A stretch of DNA of 31,184 nt from an uncultured Candidatus Saccharibacteria bacterium. GTDB lineage: Bacteria > Patescibacteriota > Saccharimonadia > CAILAD01 > GCA-016700035. The notes beneath the pieces were generated by a model that did not search any database, had not been told where the DNA came from, and saw only the letters and a program-made list of their open reading frames with translations. Each line of letters starts with the position of its first letter. The stretch's first letter is position 1. Below, piece by piece: positions 15,333 through 22,012 of this stretch. Made by a program: the position numbers and the translations under genes. The DNA is taken from positions 1 through 31,184 of the forward strand of contig CALKUN010000159.1 of NCBI GenBank assembly GCA_937996675.1, given 5' to 3'.

Positions 15333-16289
15333 ATGACAAAACTTACTCAATACGATGTGGTGATCATTGGTGGTGGCCCAGCTGCTTATACTGCAGCCAT
15401 CTACGCCTCTCGGGCTGCTCTCTCGGTTGTCATCTTGGGCGGTGATAGTCCAGGAGGCCAACTTCTCCTTACTTCTGAAGTTGAAAACTTCCCCGGCTTT
15501 GAGAAGGGTATTCTCGGTCCCGATCTTATGACAGCGATGCAAGCACAGGCCGAACGGTTTGGCACAGAGCTACATAATAGCTGGGTAGAAGAGATTGTCC
15601 CAGGAAGGCCGTGGCATACGGTTAAGTTTGCCGATGGTTCGCTTGAAGCTCGGACAGTGATCATTGCGACTGGTGCCTCAGCTAACTGGCTTGGATTGCC
15701 AAACGAAGAGCGCTTGATGGCAAAAGGTATCTCGGCTTGTGCTACCTGCGATGGTTATTTCTTCCGCGATAAGACAGTTGTAGTGGTAGGTGGTGGAGAT
15801 TCCGCGATGGAAGAAGCTTTGACGCTGACAAGCTTTGCTTCTAAGGTGATCGTTGTGCATCGCCGAGATCACCTACGAGCCAGCCAGATCATGCAGGATC
15901 GAGCTTTGAACCACCCAAAGATTGAGTTCATCTGGAATGCTGGAGTATCTGATGTGTTTGGTGAGAACTTTGTCGATGGCGTTGAGTTGACTGACACGGT
16001 GACTGAAGAGAAGCGTCGACTAGACTGTGAGGGTCTCTTTGTAGCTATCGGTCACACACCAGCCACTGGCTTCGTAAAGGATCTGATTGATACCGATGCG
16101 AAAGGCTATATTAAGGTTGAGCGCTCAGTTATCACAAACCAAGAGGCTATCTTCGCGGCTGGTGATGTAGCTGATCCACACTATAGACAAGCCATTACGG
16201 CTGCCGGTGATGGTTGTCGAGCTGCCCTTGAAGCTGAAGCCTACCTTGCTGATCATCCATTGGAGAGCGAAAGTGCCAACGCCCGATAA
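15333..16289 (+). CDS. trxB: Thioredoxin reductase (NADPH, FAD)
   Basis: This flavoenzyme passes electrons from NADPH to thioredoxin. The 318-residue product shows the FAD-binding GGGPAAYTAA (13-22), the redox pair CATC (136-139), the second nucleotide-binding GGGDSAMEEA (153-162) and the FAD site IFAAGDVAD near the C-terminus. The NADPH-type residues HRRDHLRAS follow the second fold. The frame is open to ATG 15285, but the -10 box TATAAT lies within that extension, and MTKLTQYDVVIIGGG is the normal family start. The downstream diguanylate cyclase overlaps its end by 17 nt. Confidence 0.93.
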   Translation: MTKLTQYDVVIIGGGPAAYTAAIYASRAALSVVILGGDSPGGQLLLTSEVENFPGFEKGILGPDLMTAMQAQAERFGTELHNSWVEEIVPGRPWHTVKFADGSLEARTVIIATGASANWLGLPNEERLMAKGISACATCDGYFFRDKTVVVVGGGDSAMEEALTLTSFASKVIVVHRRDHLRASQIMQDRALNHPKIEFIWNAGVSDVFGENFVDGVELTDTVTEEKRRLDCEGLFVAIGHTPATGFVKDLIDTDAKGYIKVERSVITNQEAIFAAGDVADPHYRQAITAAGDGCRAALEAEAYLADHPLESESANAR

Positions 16290-16884
16290 ACAAAAAGAAC
16301 AGATTGCCGCACTACAGTCGCGTGTCACTGAGCTCGAACAGCTTCTCGTCACCGACGAGCAGTTGCTGATATACAATCGACAAGGACTCATGCAATACCT
16401 CAATTTGATTGCCGAAGAGGTCCGATGGCAGCACAAGCATCCAGATAAGCGTCGAAACGTGGTTGTCCGGTCACTTTCTGTTTTGTTTGTTGATATTGAT
16501 AAGTTTAAGTACGTTAATGATACGTACGGTCATGACTCTGGTGATGTAGTCTTGAAGCAAGTGGCATCGCTCATCAAGGAAGAGACGCGCGACCTAGATG
16601 TCGTAGGTAGGTATGGCGGTGAAGAGATCGTCGTAGGCTTGGTTGGTGCATCTAGTGAGCATGCCCTAAAGAAGGCCGACGCTATTCGTCAAAGAATTGC
16701 TGACGAAGTGTTTGATTTGCCAGGCAATGAAAAAATTCAGGTCACAGTGAGCGTAGGTGTGGCCGAGCTTCTGGCAGATACGCTTGATCAAGCTATTAAG
16801 CGTGCCGACGAAGCGCTGTTCACCTCTAAGTCTGCTGGGCGCAACCGCGTGACCTTGGCACCCCCATATGAAGGGGCACTTTGA
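16273..16884 (+). CDS. Diguanylate cyclase (GGDEF domain, GGEEI variant)
   Basis: This enzyme would make the second messenger c-di-GMP from two GTP. Starting at GTG 16273 (GGAGAG upstream), the 203-residue protein has a short coiled-coil N-terminus (about 5-35) and one GGDEF domain. SVLFVDIDKFKYVNDTYGHDSGD carries the metal and GTP ligands, and the signature reads RYGGEEI (113-119) in place of GGDEF/GGEEF. RDLD (106-109) lies exactly five residues before it and fits the inhibitory RxxD product site. There is no membrane segment or sensor domain, so it is cytosolic, perhaps activated by coiled-coil dimerisation. It overlaps trxB by 17 nt, and the acetyltransferase starts six bases after its stop. 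Confidence 0.85.
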   Translation: MPTPDKQKEQIAALQSRVTELEQLLVTDEQLLIYNRQGLMQYLNLIAEEVRWQHKHPDKRRNVVVRSLSVLFVDIDKFKYVNDTYGHDSGDVVLKQVASLIKEETRDLDVVGRYGGEEIVVGLVGASSEHALKKADAIRQRIADEVFDLPGNEKIQVTVSVGVAELLADTLDQAIKRADEALFTSKSAGRNRVTLAPPYEGAL

Positions 16885-16890
16885 ATCACG

Positions 16891-17367
16891 ATGGTATCCA
16901 ACGCTACTATTGAAACAGCTCGACTTCGTGATGTCAGCATCCTGAATAAACTATTTATTCAGAGTGTGGAGTCCTCATTTGATTACTTTACGGAAGCCTA
17001 CCGAGAGCAGTTGCGGCGTGAGCATTCAAAAGCGAGGTTCCTCAAGGCACTTTGTTCAGATCGGAGTTGTTTTCTGATTGCTCGACTTGAAGGCAATCCG
17101 GTAGGGTATAGCCTTTCTCGAGTAGATGGAGTTGAGACTGGATTTATTCATTGGATGTACGTACTTCCGAACATGCAGGGGAAGGGTATTGGTAGCGCCC
17201 TGCTCGGCTCATCTCAAAAGATCCTCTCGGAGCGAGGGGTACATTCTTTGCGCTTGCTGACGCATGATCAAGTAGAATTTTATCGAAGACTGGGCTTTAA
17301 GCAGCAAGGTTATATTGAGGACTACAGTGGTGGCGTCCCGATGACAGTGATGGAATGTCAGATATGA
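16891..17367 (+). CDS. GNAT-family N-acetyltransferase
   Basis: The 158-residue protein has the GNAT fold. An N-terminal IETARLRDVSILNKLF segment precedes central strands CFLIARLEGNPVGYSLSRVD and the acetyl-CoA loop VLPNMQGKGIGSALLGSSQ (Q/R-x-x-G-x-G/A type). FYRRLGFKQQGYIEDY, typical of the last helix and strand, follows. It would transfer an acetyl group from acetyl-CoA to an amine; the substrate cannot be told. It lies six bases after the cyclase and overlaps the next gene by four bases, so all four genes from trxB on are probably one transcript. Confidence 0.88.
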   Translation: MVSNATIETARLRDVSILNKLFIQSVESSFDYFTEAYREQLRREHSKARFLKALCSDRSCFLIARLEGNPVGYSLSRVDGVETGFIHWMYVLPNMQGKGIGSALLGSSQKILSERGVHSLRLLTHDQVEFYRRLGFKQQGYIEDYSGGVPMTVMECQI

Positions 17368-18761
17368 GGGGCGCTCAGCGTCGCACCAGTTTGCGGCATA
17401 TGAATGAACCAGCTCGACTGCATCGCTCACGAAGTGCTTGGTGGAAGCAGGTTACGGCCTCTAAGTCATTTCGTGTGGTTATTTTTCTGTGCGGTCTCGT
17501 TATCGTTCTGGGTGGTATTTGGTTTGTTATTGACCGGACTCCAGAAATCGTCCGACGCATGTCATCAGACACTCGGAATCTCAAAGGTCGGACAACCGAT
17601 ACGACCAGCACCGGCAAGATCATAACGACCGAGACGGTCCAGACGCTGACAAGTGCTCAGACTCTAGCACTTATCAAGCAGACCGATCCTGGATATCAGG
17701 GAACCCCGCCACCGATACAGATGCAAACGTTTAGCTATACAATGTCTGACACTCAGGGCAAGACGGCAACTGTGTTTGGTCGGGTATTCTTGCCAGCCGA
17801 CGGCCGCTCTTCAAATCTACCTATCTTTGCCTTTGCACCTGGTACTACCGGCATTGATGATCAGTGCGCTGCATCATTAGAGAAGCCGGCTCAGCGTAAC
17901 TGGGCAAACTACCCTAGCTTAATGGCTGCCTACGCCGCGCAGGGCTACGCTACTGTCACGACAGACTATGAAGGTATGCGGGATGCCACTAGGCTGCATC
18001 ACTATATGGTGGGAGAGCTTGAAGGTCGCGCTTTACTGGATAGTGTGAGAGCGCTGCAGGGGCTGTCTATCTCTAAGGGAAAAGTCGATACTGCTGAAGT
18101 GTATCTGTCTGGCTATTCACAGGGCGGTCATGCTGCTCTGTGGGCCGACCGAATTGCCTCAAAATATACGCCGGAGCTTACCGTGAAGGGCGTCATTGGG
18201 TTTGGTCCGCTCACTGATGTTACGCGTACTGTATCGGACATTAGCGTCGGTGCAAATTTGATATGGTTTGCACCCTATGTTCTGCGAAGTTATGCCGATT
18301 GGTATGGTGACACCTATGACATACCGCGCTACCTAGTAGAGCCATTTGCGACGAATCTCAATAGCGATATCGCCAGGAATTGTATTGATAGCAATATTAA
18401 ACACTGGGGGGATAAGGATAGTAAGAAAGTGCTGACACCGCAGTTTCTTGATGCTTTGAAGACGAATACGTTAGCATCCTTTTCACCTGATTTGTATAAG
18501 CGGCTTCAGGCTAATAGCGCACTTGGCTACAACACCGCCAGTAATAAGCTTTTGAATCAAGGCAAGTTCGATAATGTAATCCTCCCAGCACAGACCGAAC
18601 AGGCTCGAAAGTCACTCTGTAAGGACGGTAATAAGGTGACAGCCAAGGTATATCCAACGGCGACTCATTACAATACTATGGTATCCAGCTTTCAGGATAC
18701 GCTGACCTGGATGAAAAGCCTGCGGGACGGCCGGACGGTGCCAAACAACTGCAGCTCCTAA
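17364..18761 (+). CDS. Membrane-anchored alpha/beta hydrolase, secretory-lipase-like
   Basis: The 465-residue protein (ATG 17364, overlapping the GNAT stop as ATGA) has a basic N-terminus, one membrane helix (about 36-56) and a Thr/Ser linker. An alpha/beta hydrolase domain follows: FAPGTTGIDDQC, TTDYEGMRD, the nucleophile elbow GYSQGGHA (Ser about 252) and a late THYNTM that can supply the histidine. This order resembles the secretory lipase (LIP) family of fungi and actinobacteria. The active domain should face outward while the helix anchors it. Substrate could be lipid or another ester. Other possible starts are ATG 17355 and ATG 17400. It ends at a strong bidirectional terminator. Confidence 0.8.
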   Translation: MRGAQRRTSLRHMNEPARLHRSRSAWWKQVTASKSFRVVIFLCGLVIVLGGIWFVIDRTPEIVRRMSSDTRNLKGRTTDTTSTGKIITTETVQTLTSAQTLALIKQTDPGYQGTPPPIQMQTFSYTMSDTQGKTATVFGRVFLPADGRSSNLPIFAFAPGTTGIDDQCAASLEKPAQRNWANYPSLMAAYAAQGYATVTTDYEGMRDATRLHHYMVGELEGRALLDSVRALQGLSISKGKVDTAEVYLSGYSQGGHAALWADRIASKYTPELTVKGVIGFGPLTDVTRTVSDISVGANLIWFAPYVLRSYADWYGDTYDIPRYLVEPFATNLNSDIARNCIDSNIKHWGDKDSKKVLTPQFLDALKTNTLASFSPDLYKRLQANSALGYNTASNKLLNQGKFDNVILPAQTEQARKSLCKDGNKVTAKVYPTATHYNTMVSSFQDTLTWMKSLRDGRTVPNNCSS

Positions 18762-18763
18762 CC

Positions 18764-18810
18764 AAGCACACCCAAAAAGCGCCCCATTGGGGCGCTTTTT
18801 AGGTGTGCTT
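18764..18810. terminator. Bidirectional intrinsic terminator between lipase gene and rplU
   Basis: This 47-nt inverted repeat has arms of 22 positions with one mismatch and a 3-nt ATT loop. The inner part is GCGCCCC/GGGGCGC flanked by A5 on one side and T5 on the other, giving a U tract in either direction. An outer AAGCACACC/GGTGTGCTT extension makes it the longest stem in the window. Confidence 0.95.
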
Positions 18811-18817
18811 ATGTGGA

Positions 18818-19123
18818 TCAGGCAATAGATTCAATAGTCAGAACGCTGTATCGCTGTCGGTGACCCTGCATTGTTTTCTGGCGCTTTTTAGCTTTGTACT
18901 TGAGAACACGAATTTTGTCACCTTTGAGCTCTTCTGCGGCAACCGATGCTTTGACGATGGTGCCGGTAACTCGAGGGGTACCAACTTCTACCTTGTCACC
19001 ATCAATTACCATGAGTGGCTCAAATTCGAGAGTAGTAACGCCGTCGCCGACGAGCTCAGTACGGATAGTCTGACCTGGCTCGACGAGGTATTGTTTTGAT
19101 CCGGATTCAATAACAGCAATCAT
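18818..19123 (-). CDS. rplU: 50S ribosomal protein bL21
   Basis: The 101-residue protein shows the bL21 pattern: MIAVIESGSKQYLVEPGQTI, then the central VIDGDKVEVGTPRVTGTIVKASV and the basic KYKAKKRQKTMQGHRQRYSVLTI tail. It binds 23S rRNA. In most bacteria rplU is followed by rpmA (bL27), but here it is alone and runs into the bidirectional terminator. It has its own promoter (TTTACA, 17 nt, TAGAAT) and a structured leader of about 90 nt. The ribosome-binding site is weak (GAAAG), which may matter for leader control. Confidence 0.94.
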   Translation of the reverse strand: MIAVIESGSKQYLVEPGQTIRTELVGDGVTTLEFEPLMVIDGDKVEVGTPRVTGTIVKASVAAEELKGDKIRVLKYKAKKRQKTMQGHRQRYSVLTIESIA

Positions 19124-19155
19124 AAAATAGTATCTTTCATAAAGTTAAAATTAGT

Positions 19156-19202
19156 GCCGAGAGAGTCGTATTAAAAGGATGACTCGCATAGCATCGCTCG
19201 GC
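19156..19202 (-). promoter_or_regulatory. Hairpin in the rplU 5' leader (candidate r-protein leader)
   Basis: GCCGAG (19156-19161) pairs with CTCGGC (19197-19202), and an inner GAGTC/GACTC stem (19163-19167 with 19181-19185) lies inside with an asymmetric internal loop. It sits between the promoter and the start codon. bL21 leaders that bind the protein are known in other bacteria, though this one need not share their structure. Confidence 0.5.
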
Positions 19203-19219
19203 GAACGATTCAATGTCTG

Positions 19220-19248
19220 ATTCTATCAGAAAGAGGCCTATCTGTAAA
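19220..19248 (-). promoter_or_regulatory. Sigma70-type promoter of rplU
   Basis: On the minus strand TTTACA (19248-19243), a 17-nt spacer and TAGAAT (19225-19220) form a good promoter. Transcription would start near 19213, upstream of the leader hairpin. It is back to back with the parA promoter. Confidence 0.65.
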
Positions 19249-19284
19249 CCCATTGCAGTCCAGCCTGTAGGGGTATTTTTCAGG

Positions 19285-19290
19285 TATAAT
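19285..19290 (+). promoter_or_regulatory. -10 element (TATAAT) for parA-parB
   Basis: A perfect TATAAT lies 31 nt before the parA ATG, leaving room for a short leader with a GAGGGTGA ribosome-binding site. No clear -35 hexamer is seen. Confidence 0.5.
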
Positions 19291-19321
19291 AGGAAGATAT
19301 TAGTGAGGGTGAGTTTGTCGC

Positions 19322-20083
19322 ATGCCGATTGTAGCAGTCGCAAATCAAAAAGGTGGAGTCGGGAAGACGACCACAACGGTAAACCTGGCAGCCTATCTGG
19401 CTAAGGCCGGGCATAAAGTTTTACTCGTGGACCTTGATCCACAGGGCAATGCCACGTCTGGGCTCGGTATTAATCGGGATGCGATCAAGTCTAGTATCTA
19501 TCACGTCATGGTTGATGGGTCTAGCGCTGCGCAGGCGGTGGTCAAGACTCGGTATGCTCGTCTGTCGGTACTGCCATCACAGCCTGTGTTGGCTGCAGCA
19601 GAAGTAGAGCTGGCTCAGGGTGCTCAACGCGAGACTCGCTTAAAGATGGCGCTGGCCTCACTTGAATATGATTGGGTCCTGATCGACTGTCCGCCATCAC
19701 TAGGTTTGTTGACGTTAAACGGCTTGGTGGCTGCCGAGAGGATTCTGATACCAGTTCAGGCGGAATACTATGCGCTAGAGGGGCTAGGGCAGCTTCTGAA
19801 TACTGTGCAGCGTGTGAAGCAGGCGCTAAACCCGCAACTCAGCCTCTTGGGTGTGGTGCTCACGATGTACTCACAGCGAACATCGCTGTCGACAGCGGTA
19901 GCGGCCGAGGTGGAAAGTCATTTTCCAGACATGGTATGCTCAACAGTAATCCCGCGGAATGTGCGATTGGCCGAGGCACCGAGTCACGGTAAGGCCATCG
20001 TGGATTATGATCGTTTTAGTAAAGGAGCTCGCGCCTACAAGGCACTTGCTAAGGAGGTAGTCAGTCGTGCCAATCAAAAATAA
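19322..20083 (+). CDS. parA: Chromosome partitioning ATPase ParA/Soj
   Basis: ParA is a Walker-type ATPase that moves ParB-bound origins apart. The 253-residue protein starts MPIVAVANQKGGVGKTTTTV, with the deviant Walker A KGGVGKTT at 10-17. VLLVDLDPQGNATSGLG and the Walker B WVLIDCPPSLGLLTLNGL follow. RNVRLAEAPSHGKAIVDYD near the C-terminus is typical of chromosomal Soj. There is no N-terminal DNA-binding extension, so it is the short chromosomal type. It overlaps parB by 17 nt, and the parB ribosome-binding site lies inside its coding sequence. Confidence 0.95.
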   Translation: MPIVAVANQKGGVGKTTTTVNLAAYLAKAGHKVLLVDLDPQGNATSGLGINRDAIKSSIYHVMVDGSSAAQAVVKTRYARLSVLPSQPVLAAAEVELAQGAQRETRLKMALASLEYDWVLIDCPPSLGLLTLNGLVAAERILIPVQAEYYALEGLGQLLNTVQRVKQALNPQLSLLGVVLTMYSQRTSLSTAVAAEVESHFPDMVCSTVIPRNVRLAEAPSHGKAIVDYDRFSKGARAYKALAKEVVSRANQK

Positions 20084-20963
20084 TCGTCTCGGCCGAGGGC
20101 TTGATGCACTCATTCCGACAAGTATTGATGAATTTGCGTCCGAGGAGATCTCGGAGTCACTTCAGCTCGATGAGAAGCAAGTGCAAGAGGTGTCGGTCGA
20201 TCTAGTAGATCCCAACCCGTTCCAGCCCCGTAAGGAGTTTGACGATGTCTCATTATCTGAGCTGGCAGACTCCATTAAGACTCACGGAGTCGTGCAGCCA
20301 CTCGTTGTTACGAAGGCGGGTCAGCGCTACCAGCTCATCGCGGGAGAGCGACGCTTGCGGGCTTCCAAACTTGCCAACCTTGCCACCGTACCGGTTGTTA
20401 TCCGAAGCTTTGACGAACAAGACCAGCTGGAGATAGCAGTCATCGAGAACATTCAGCGCGCTGAGCTATCTCTCCTGGAGCTCGCCGTGGCATACCAGAA
20501 GCTGGTGGATCAATTTAACCTGTCGGTCGGTATGATCGCTCGCCGGGTCGGTAAGTCTTCCTCGACTGTCAGTAATATTATTCGCCTTCTCAACCTCCCG
20601 TACTCGGCCAAGAAGGCGCTGCAGGAGGGCAAGATTGTTGAAGGGCACGCCCGAATGCTTCTCACGATCGATAACCCCGTGCAACAAGAGAAGATGCTCC
20701 AGCTGATTATTCAGAAGGATCTGACGGTTCGTCAGGCCGAAGAGCTGTCCCGTAACTACAAAGAGGACAAAGAGCTCGTCTCGCCACGCGTGAAACAAGC
20801 ACAGACAGCCTACAAGTCTGTTACTGATGGGCTAGCGAAGCACTTGGACACCAAGGTGTCGATTAGCCTGAATGCCAAAGGTGGCAAGGTACAGCTCCGT
20901 TTCTTCTCTGAGGAAGAACTGCAGCGGATCTACAAGGCAATTACCGGAGAAGGCTTGCTCTAG
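20067..20963 (+). CDS. parB: Chromosome partitioning protein ParB
   Basis: ParB binds parS sites near the origin and spreads as a CTP-dependent clamp. The 298-residue protein begins NRLGRGLDALIP, the N-terminal ParA-contact region. It continues with PNPFQPRKEFDDVSLSELADSI and then GERRLRASKLA, the CTP-binding box. The helix-turn-helix VGMIARRVGKSSSTVSNIIRLL and a C-terminal dimer region follow. The GTG start at 20067 has a near-perfect AAGGAGGT at 20051-20058. It ends at a bidirectional terminator. No clear 16-bp parS site was seen in this window. Confidence 0.95.
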   Translation: MPIKNNRLGRGLDALIPTSIDEFASEEISESLQLDEKQVQEVSVDLVDPNPFQPRKEFDDVSLSELADSIKTHGVVQPLVVTKAGQRYQLIAGERRLRASKLANLATVPVVIRSFDEQDQLEIAVIENIQRAELSLLELAVAYQKLVDQFNLSVGMIARRVGKSSSTVSNIIRLLNLPYSAKKALQEGKIVEGHARMLLTIDNPVQQEKMLQLIIQKDLTVRQAEELSRNYKEDKELVSPRVKQAQTAYKSVTDGLAKHLDTKVSISLNAKGGKVQLRFFSEEELQRIYKAITGEGLL

Positions 20964-20987
20964 ACTATCCAGAATACTTTATAACCA

Positions 20988-21014
20988 AAAAGCCCACCAG
21001 TAAGGTGGGCTTTT
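20988..21014. terminator. Bidirectional terminator between parB and lepB
   Basis: AAAAGCCCACC (20988-20998) and GGTGGGCTTTT (21004-21014) form an 11-bp perfect stem with a 5-nt loop. It has A and T tracts that serve both strands. Confidence 0.93.
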
Positions 21015-21039
21015 AGATGAGTCTCATACGCTAACGAGG

Positions 21040-21828
21040 TTAGTACGCCGGATGAGACACCGTACCGAATTGACTCACTGGCAGTAGACGGATGTCGGCT
21101 GTGCCAATAATGTGATCTTGTGAGATAGGTCCGATTGCCCGCGAGTCATGGGAGGCGCCTGGCTGCCTGTTGTCGCCAACTACGAAGAGTTGTCCCTCAG
21201 GAACGGTCTGGTCAATATCTCCTTCAAGAGCGACTCCACCGTTGTATTGCTCTTTGAGCTCGAGGCCATTGGGGTTCTGGGTATTGTAGATGGTAATCTT
21301 GCCGTCCCGAACGACCACGCGTTCTCCTGGTAGGCCAATAGCGCGCTTAATAAAGTAGATATCGGACGTATATCCTGGCGGGTTGAAGATCACTACATCA
21401 CCACGCTTGATATCGAGTTTGGAGCTTTGTCCGGTGATCTTCTTGAGGCTGACATCCCACTTGGAGACAATGAGGTAATCACCGTTCTCAAAGCTTGGAT
21501 GCATGGATTGGCCATCAACGTACCAAGCCTGGAATACGAAGTTGTGCACAAAGAGCACGAGGAGGCCCGGCACGATGACCCATGACAGGAGAAATCCGAG
21601 AATGCGGCGAATGGTGTGGGGAGATTCTTCTGGCTCATCAGTCGTGGTGGTCGGTTCGGGTGTTGGTGGCAGTGGTGCGGCGGCTGGTGTTGGAGCGTGC
21701 GAAGCTGCCTCAGCTGATGGGAATACAGTTGGGGCAGGCGCCGTCGGGTCTACAGGTGGTGTATTGCTCGGCGCTGACACAGGTTGCGCGGGAGCTGGAA
21801 CTGGTTGAGTCGGGTCAGTGGGTGGCAT
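21040..21828 (-). CDS. lepB: Signal peptidase I with long Pro/Ala-rich N-terminus
   Basis: This serine protease removes signal peptides at the outer face of the membrane. The 262-residue protein has about 70 residues of Pro, Ala and Thr with no fold, then one membrane helix (about 78-98). The catalytic Ser108 lies in YVDGQSMHP and Lys161 in FIKRAIGLPGE. The box E motif GDNRQPGASHDSRAIG follows. By the usual topology the Pro-rich part is cytoplasmic, which is unusual for the family. A minus-strand TATACT (21844-21839) and AAGGAAT lie just before the ATG. Confidence 0.93.
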   Translation of the reverse strand: MPPTDPTQPVPAPAQPVSAPSNTPPVDPTAPAPTVFPSAEAASHAPTPAAAPLPPTPEPTTTTDEPEESPHTIRRILGFLLSWVIVPGLLVLFVHNFVFQAWYVDGQSMHPSFENGDYLIVSKWDVSLKKITGQSSKLDIKRGDVVIFNPPGYTSDIYFIKRAIGLPGERVVVRDGKITIYNTQNPNGLELKEQYNGGVALEGDIDQTVPEGQLFVVGDNRQPGASHDSRAIGPISQDHIIGTADIRLLPVSQFGTVSHPAY

Positions 21829-21999
21829 AGATTCCTTAAGTATAGCGCTTATGAAGCTCAGGAGCGATATCGGATGGCAATATTTATTTTGGTGTTCATT
21901 ATCTAGTTATGTGTATGCAGGCAAAAGTCTCTTATGAAATTGTTCTTGAAAATTGTTCGAAATATCCACAAACAGTCTTTTTTGAACGACGGGTATATG

Positions 22000-22006
22000 T
22001 AATACT
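22000..22006 (+). promoter_or_regulatory. -10 element (TAATACT) of a leaderless LCP-gene promoter
   Basis: TAATACT ends six bases before ATG 22013, and the AAGCTT spacer has no ribosome-binding site. A TTGAAC at 21982 is too close to be a normal -35. Confidence 0.5.
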
Positions 22007-22012
22007 AAGCTT

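Noticed and set aside
19322..20963. parS sites near parA-parB
   Set aside because: I looked for the 16-bp GTTTCAC-GTGAAAC palindrome and close variants and saw none in the window.
21961..21972. DnaA-box-like TATCCACA suggesting an origin
   Set aside because: A single near match with no cluster, no dnaA or dnaN nearby and no AT-rich repeats.
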